14,497 bases of DNA from Propionibacteriaceae bacterium (GTDB lineage Bacteria; Actinomycetota; Actinomycetes; Propionibacteriales; Propionibacteriaceae): the NCBI GenBank assembly GCA_027346035.1, contig DAIESZ010000103.1, forward strand, positions 1 to 14,497, given 5' to 3'. Numbering within the stretch: the stretch's first letter is position 1; every line of letters begins with the position of its first letter. Of this stretch, positions 11,750-14,497 are shown piece after piece. Made by a program: the position numbers and the translations under genes. A model generated the notes under the pieces. It saw only the letters and a list, made by a program, of their open reading frames with translations. It had not been told where the DNA came from and ran no database searches.

Positions 11750-14497
11750 TCACGCGGCGAGGGACGACTTGACCGGTGCGCCCCACGGGACGACCCAGCC
11801 CTTGTAGCCGCCCTGGCTGGCCAGCCACTTCTGCACATCGGCGGCCGGGCCGATCTTGGCGGTGCCATTGCCCCAGGTGTCGGTGCCGGCGACGAGGTTG
11901 TTGCCCAGGTAGACCACGACGTGGTTGTCGCCGTAGTAGAGCCACGCCCCTGCGGGCGGGCTCATCCCGTCGGCACTGCCGGCTGGGTGGGCGGCGCCGG
12001 TGGCCAGGAAGTGCTGCCACGCTGCTGCTGCGGAGTCGTAGCCGCTTGAGGAGCGGCCGTCGAGGTTGGCGACGAAGTGCTGGCAGTCGCGGTACCAGCT
12101 GCCGTCCGGCTCGGTGCCGAAGAACGGGTCCAGGTTCCCGCCGGACCCGTTGAGGGCCATGATCTTCTGCATCCGGGCGACCAGCTCGCCGGGCGAGTAG
12201 GGCCCGACGTAGGCCACCGAGGTGTTCGGCGTGAAGTTTCCGCTGCCGGTCATCCCGGCCGGGAGGGCGCTGCCGGTGTTGCAGGTCGCGACGGCGGGGA
12301 TGGTTCCGCCGGCGACTGCCGCGATGGCCTGGCGGGCGGTGGGCCCATACTTGGTCTCGTTGGCGGCGGTGTGGGCCGACCAGTCGTCGAATCGGCCGGC
12401 GGGGCCGCCGTCGCCGAGCTTGGAGCCACCGCGGCCGAGGTAGAGGGCGAAGGCCTGGCGGGCGTTGGCGAGCGGGTCGTAGATGCCCGGCACGCTGACA
12501 CCGGCGTGGATGGAGCTGATCTGCCACAGCCCGTAGACGTAGTAGGTGTGCCCGCCGGAGGAGTAGTGGTTGATGGCGTGGGTGTTGTAGCTCGACTCGC
12601 CGCCGGCTATCCAAACCATCGTGTAGAGGTCGTTGCCGCGGAACCCGGCCTGGTAGGCGGCCGCGGCGGCAACCTCGGCGTCGTGGAGCGGGCCGGTGCT
12701 GGCGCTGGTCAGGGTGATCGAGTCGCCTCCGGTGCCACCGGTCGGGCAGGGCGGACAGCCGGGCGATCCGGTGGTGTCGCCGACCTGCTCGGTTGATCCC
12801 TGGCCGCTGCTGGTGGGCGGGGTTCCGGAGATTGCGTTCGCGCCGACGCCGCCCATGTCGATGCTGGTGAGCAGGGCGTGGGGGTGGTCGGAGTCGACGT
12901 TGATGAGCCGCTCGCCGACGTCGCGGGTGCCGTGCGGGAAGAACTGGTAGATCACAGCTCGGTCGAAGGAGTAGCCGAACCCGTTGAGCGCCATCTGGTC
13001 CGGTGCCGACCAGCCGCCCTGATCGGGGTGGACGTTCATGTCGCCGGCCATCAGGACCGGGCCGTAGGCGGAGAGCTGCACGACCAGGGCGCGCAGCTTC
13101 GTCATGCCGTCGGCGTACTGGGCGACCCGGGACGGCCACTGGTAGTCGCCGTGGGTGCGGCGCTGCACCTGCGGGTTGGTCATGTTGTGGGTGGAGATGA
13201 CCACGACCTGCGCGCCGTCGGAGGCGCGGCGCAGGATCGCCCAGGTGGCGTAGCGGTTCCAGTCGACCGGCTTGCCCTTGAACACGACCAGGTCGTGCTC
13301 GACGTACTCGTAGCGGCCGGCGTCGACCAGGTGCCACTTGGAGGTGTCCCACATGACGGCGTTCTCCATGGAGTTCGCGCCACCGTCGTGGTGGACGTTC
13401 GTGGCCGGGTCCTTGTAGGCCCCGTAGCCCGGCGCGGCCAAGGCGAGCTGGCGGGCTGACCAAGAGGAGACCTCGTTGAGGGCGATGAAGTCAGGTTGGG
13501 CGGCCGCGATCGTGCGGATCGAGCCGGCGCGGCCGCCGACGTGTGACTGGGGAAGGTTGGCGGCGGCCATCTTGACGATGCCTTGCACCGGCTGACCGGG
13601 CTGCGCGTTGCGGACCACCGGGAGTACGCCGAGCTGCTCGCCGGAGCCGACCTGACCGCCCTGGGCCTGCGGGTCTCCCGCGACCGCGTCGCCGGCTCCG
13701 TGTGCGTTCCCGCCCGATGCAGAGTTTCCGGTGGTGTCGCCGGCGGCCGCGGCGACGGTGGCCGTGGTGTGCAGGAACGGGTGGTCGGTGTAGGCGTGGG
13801 CGTTGTCGTTGGTGGACTGGTCGACGACGGTGCCGTTGAAGGTGACGCCGGGGCCGCCCATGATCCAGTCGATCTGCTTGCTGGTGGGGTTGGCGGTCGA
13901 CCAGCCCGGCGTCAGTGAGAGGAATAGCTGCTTGAACCGGGTCTTGTCGTTCATGTCGCCGGTGAAGAACAGGGGCGTGGTGGGGTCGGAGGTTTGCTGC
14001 TGACGTAGCGCCTGGGCCTCGGCCCGGACAGCGGAGTCGCGCATCGTGTTGGAGCCGTTGACGACGTTGGCGGGGTTGTGGGTGTTGAGGACCCACACGT
14101 CTCCGATGCCGGTGGTTGAGGAGAACCGGACGAGTGGGATGTCCTCGGGGGTGCCGCCGTAGTTGATCCTGACGTAGCGGGTCTCGGCGACGGTCCAGGC
14201 CGAGGGCTGGTAGGCGATCGCGTCGCGGGCGTCGGCCTGGCCGTGCACCCGGCCTCGCGCGAGGGCCCACTGGCCGTGGGTGGCGTCGAGGAAGGCTTGG
14301 GCCTGTGGCGGCTCGAACTCCTGGAAGCCGATGATCGAGGCGCCGGAGGCATTGATCTTGGCGATCATGTTCGGGACGCGCTTGGAGTAGGGCTGCTCGC
14401 CGGGGTGCGGGTTCTTCGTGTAGTGCGAGGCGCCGCGCCAGTTGAGCGTGCCGATGCCGAAGTCCCCTCCGCCGCTGCCGCCAGCGGCGGTGGTGCA
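11750..14497 (-). CDS. Multidomain secreted-type protein: two EEP nuclease-fold domains, lytic transglycosylase and Cys/His peptidase (5' partial)
   Basis: The frame is open to the right edge: 915 residues are visible, and the ATG at 14368 is internal. Numbering from base 14497: EEP domain 1 (about 13-248) has TLN (N19), FQE (E60), NTH (H140), GDMN (D181, N183) and TDHP (D238, H239). EEP domain 2 (about 308-548) has AAN (N314), LNE (E342), STH (H437), GDMN (D486, N488) and SDHP (D537, H538). Both catalytic sets are complete. A lysozyme-like domain follows (about 600-735, E634 in GGESSYN, then GLWQIS), then a CHAP or NlpC/P60-like domain (about 760-910, C805 in RDCQHFV, H859 in DNHVVVYLG). Gly/Ser-rich linkers separate them. 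The last two domains resemble VirB1-type wall hydrolases of conjugation systems. The EEP pair is unexpected; substrates could be DNA, RNA or phospho-compounds. Confidence 0.9.
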   Translation of the reverse strand, partial: CTTAAGGSGGGDFGIGTLNWRGASHYTKNPHPGEQPYSKRVPNMIAKINASGASIIGFQEFEPPQAQAFLDATHGQWALARGRVHGQADARDAIAYQPSAWTVAETRYVRINYGGTPEDIPLVRFSSTTGIGDVWVLNTHNPANVVNGSNTMRDSAVRAEAQALRQQQTSDPTTPLFFTGDMNDKTRFKQLFLSLTPGWSTANPTSKQIDWIMGGPGVTFNGTVVDQSTNDNAHAYTDHPFLHTTATVAAAAGDTTGNSASGGNAHGAGDAVAGDPQAQGGQVGSGEQLGVLPVVRNAQPGQPVQGIVKMAAANLPQSHVGGRAGSIRTIAAAQPDFIALNEVSSWSARQLALAAPGYGAYKDPATNVHHDGGANSMENAVMWDTSKWHLVDAGRYEYVEHDLVVFKGKPVDWNRYATWAILRRASDGAQVVVISTHNMTNPQVQRRTHGDYQWPSRVAQYADGMTKLRALVVQLSAYGPVLMAGDMNVHPDQGGWSAPDQMALNGFGYSFDRAVIYQFFPHGTRDVGERLINVDSDHPHALLTSIDMGGVGANAISGTPPTSSGQGSTEQVGDTTGSPGCPPCPTGGTGGDSITLTSASTGPLHDAEVAAAAAYQAGFRGNDLYTMVWIAGGESSYNTHAINHYSSGGHTYYVYGLWQISSIHAGVSVPGIYDPLANARQAFALYLGRGGSKLGDGGPAGRFDDWSAHTAANETKYGPTARQAIAAVAGGTIPAVATCNTGSALPAGMTGSGNFTPNTSVAYVGPYSPGELVARMQKIMALNGSGGNLDPFFGTEPDGSWYRDCQHFVANLDGRSSSGYDSAAAAWQHFLATGAAHPAGSADGMSPPAGAWLYYGDNHVVVYLGNNLVAGTDTWGNGTAKIGPAADVQKWLASQGGYKGWVVPWGAPVKSSLAA

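Noticed and set aside
11715..13463. 582-residue minus-strand open frame
   Set aside because: It is an Arg-rich out-of-phase shadow of the EEP/transglycosylase/peptidase gene with no motif of its own.
14495..14497. Cysteine at the first visible codon as a lipoprotein anchor
   Set aside because: Only the Cys is visible; similar Cys-containing Gly/Ser linkers occur elsewhere in the protein, so it is more likely a linker after a further upstream domain.
1..14497. CRISPR array, rRNA, transposase or integrase
   Set aside because: No regularly spaced repeats, no rRNA or tRNA sequence and no recombinase motifs were seen on either strand.

Overview
The window is high-GC DNA from an actinobacterium. 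The evidence is codon use rich in G/C at third positions, a perfect actinobacterial-type LexA box (TCGAAC-N4-GTTCGA), likely leaderless starts, and protein families typical of actinobacterial mobile elements. It reads as an internal piece of a conjugative element (integrative element or plasmid). Both ends lie inside large transfer genes. I see no attachment site, integrase or replication gene, so plasmid versus integrated element stays open, as does the genus.

Layout. Bases 3-4073 (+) hold the C-terminal 1356 residues of a very large MobF/TraI-type relaxase-helicase. It is fused to a DnaG-like primase core with an intact Toprim domain. Bases 4172-8353 are a cargo block: an SOS-type umuDC pair (-) under a LexA box, a small frameshifted gene (+), and a divergent pair of a zinc-independent quinone oxidoreductase (-) and a TetR regulator (+). 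Two related operator palindromes sit between that pair. A short remnant resembling a DNA methyltransferase C-terminus lies at the relaxase/umuC junction.

Bases 8573-14497 (-) are a transfer operon, read right to left. First comes a very large secreted-type protein with two complete endonuclease/exonuclease/phosphatase (EEP) domains, a lysozyme-like transglycosylase domain and a Cys/His (CHAP or NlpC/P60-like) peptidase domain. Next are a two-helix membrane protein, a VirD4/TraG-type coupling ATPase without membrane segments, a DUF4913-type protein, and a small unknown protein. Two gene junctions overlap by 4 bp, which implies translational coupling.

How it may work together (inference): the relaxase nicks, unwinds and perhaps primes the transferred strand. 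The membrane protein and the ATPase together probably form one split coupling protein. The EEP/transglycosylase/peptidase protein would open the cell wall and carries an unexplained nuclease-fold module. The UmuDC pair could act during stress or single-strand entry. Its UmuD lacks the catalytic lysine and has an altered cleavage site, so it looks like a protein that no longer self-processes. The strongest leads are the EEP-EEP-transglycosylase-peptidase fusion, the non-cleavable-looking UmuD with its LexA box at the start codon, and the split coupling protein.
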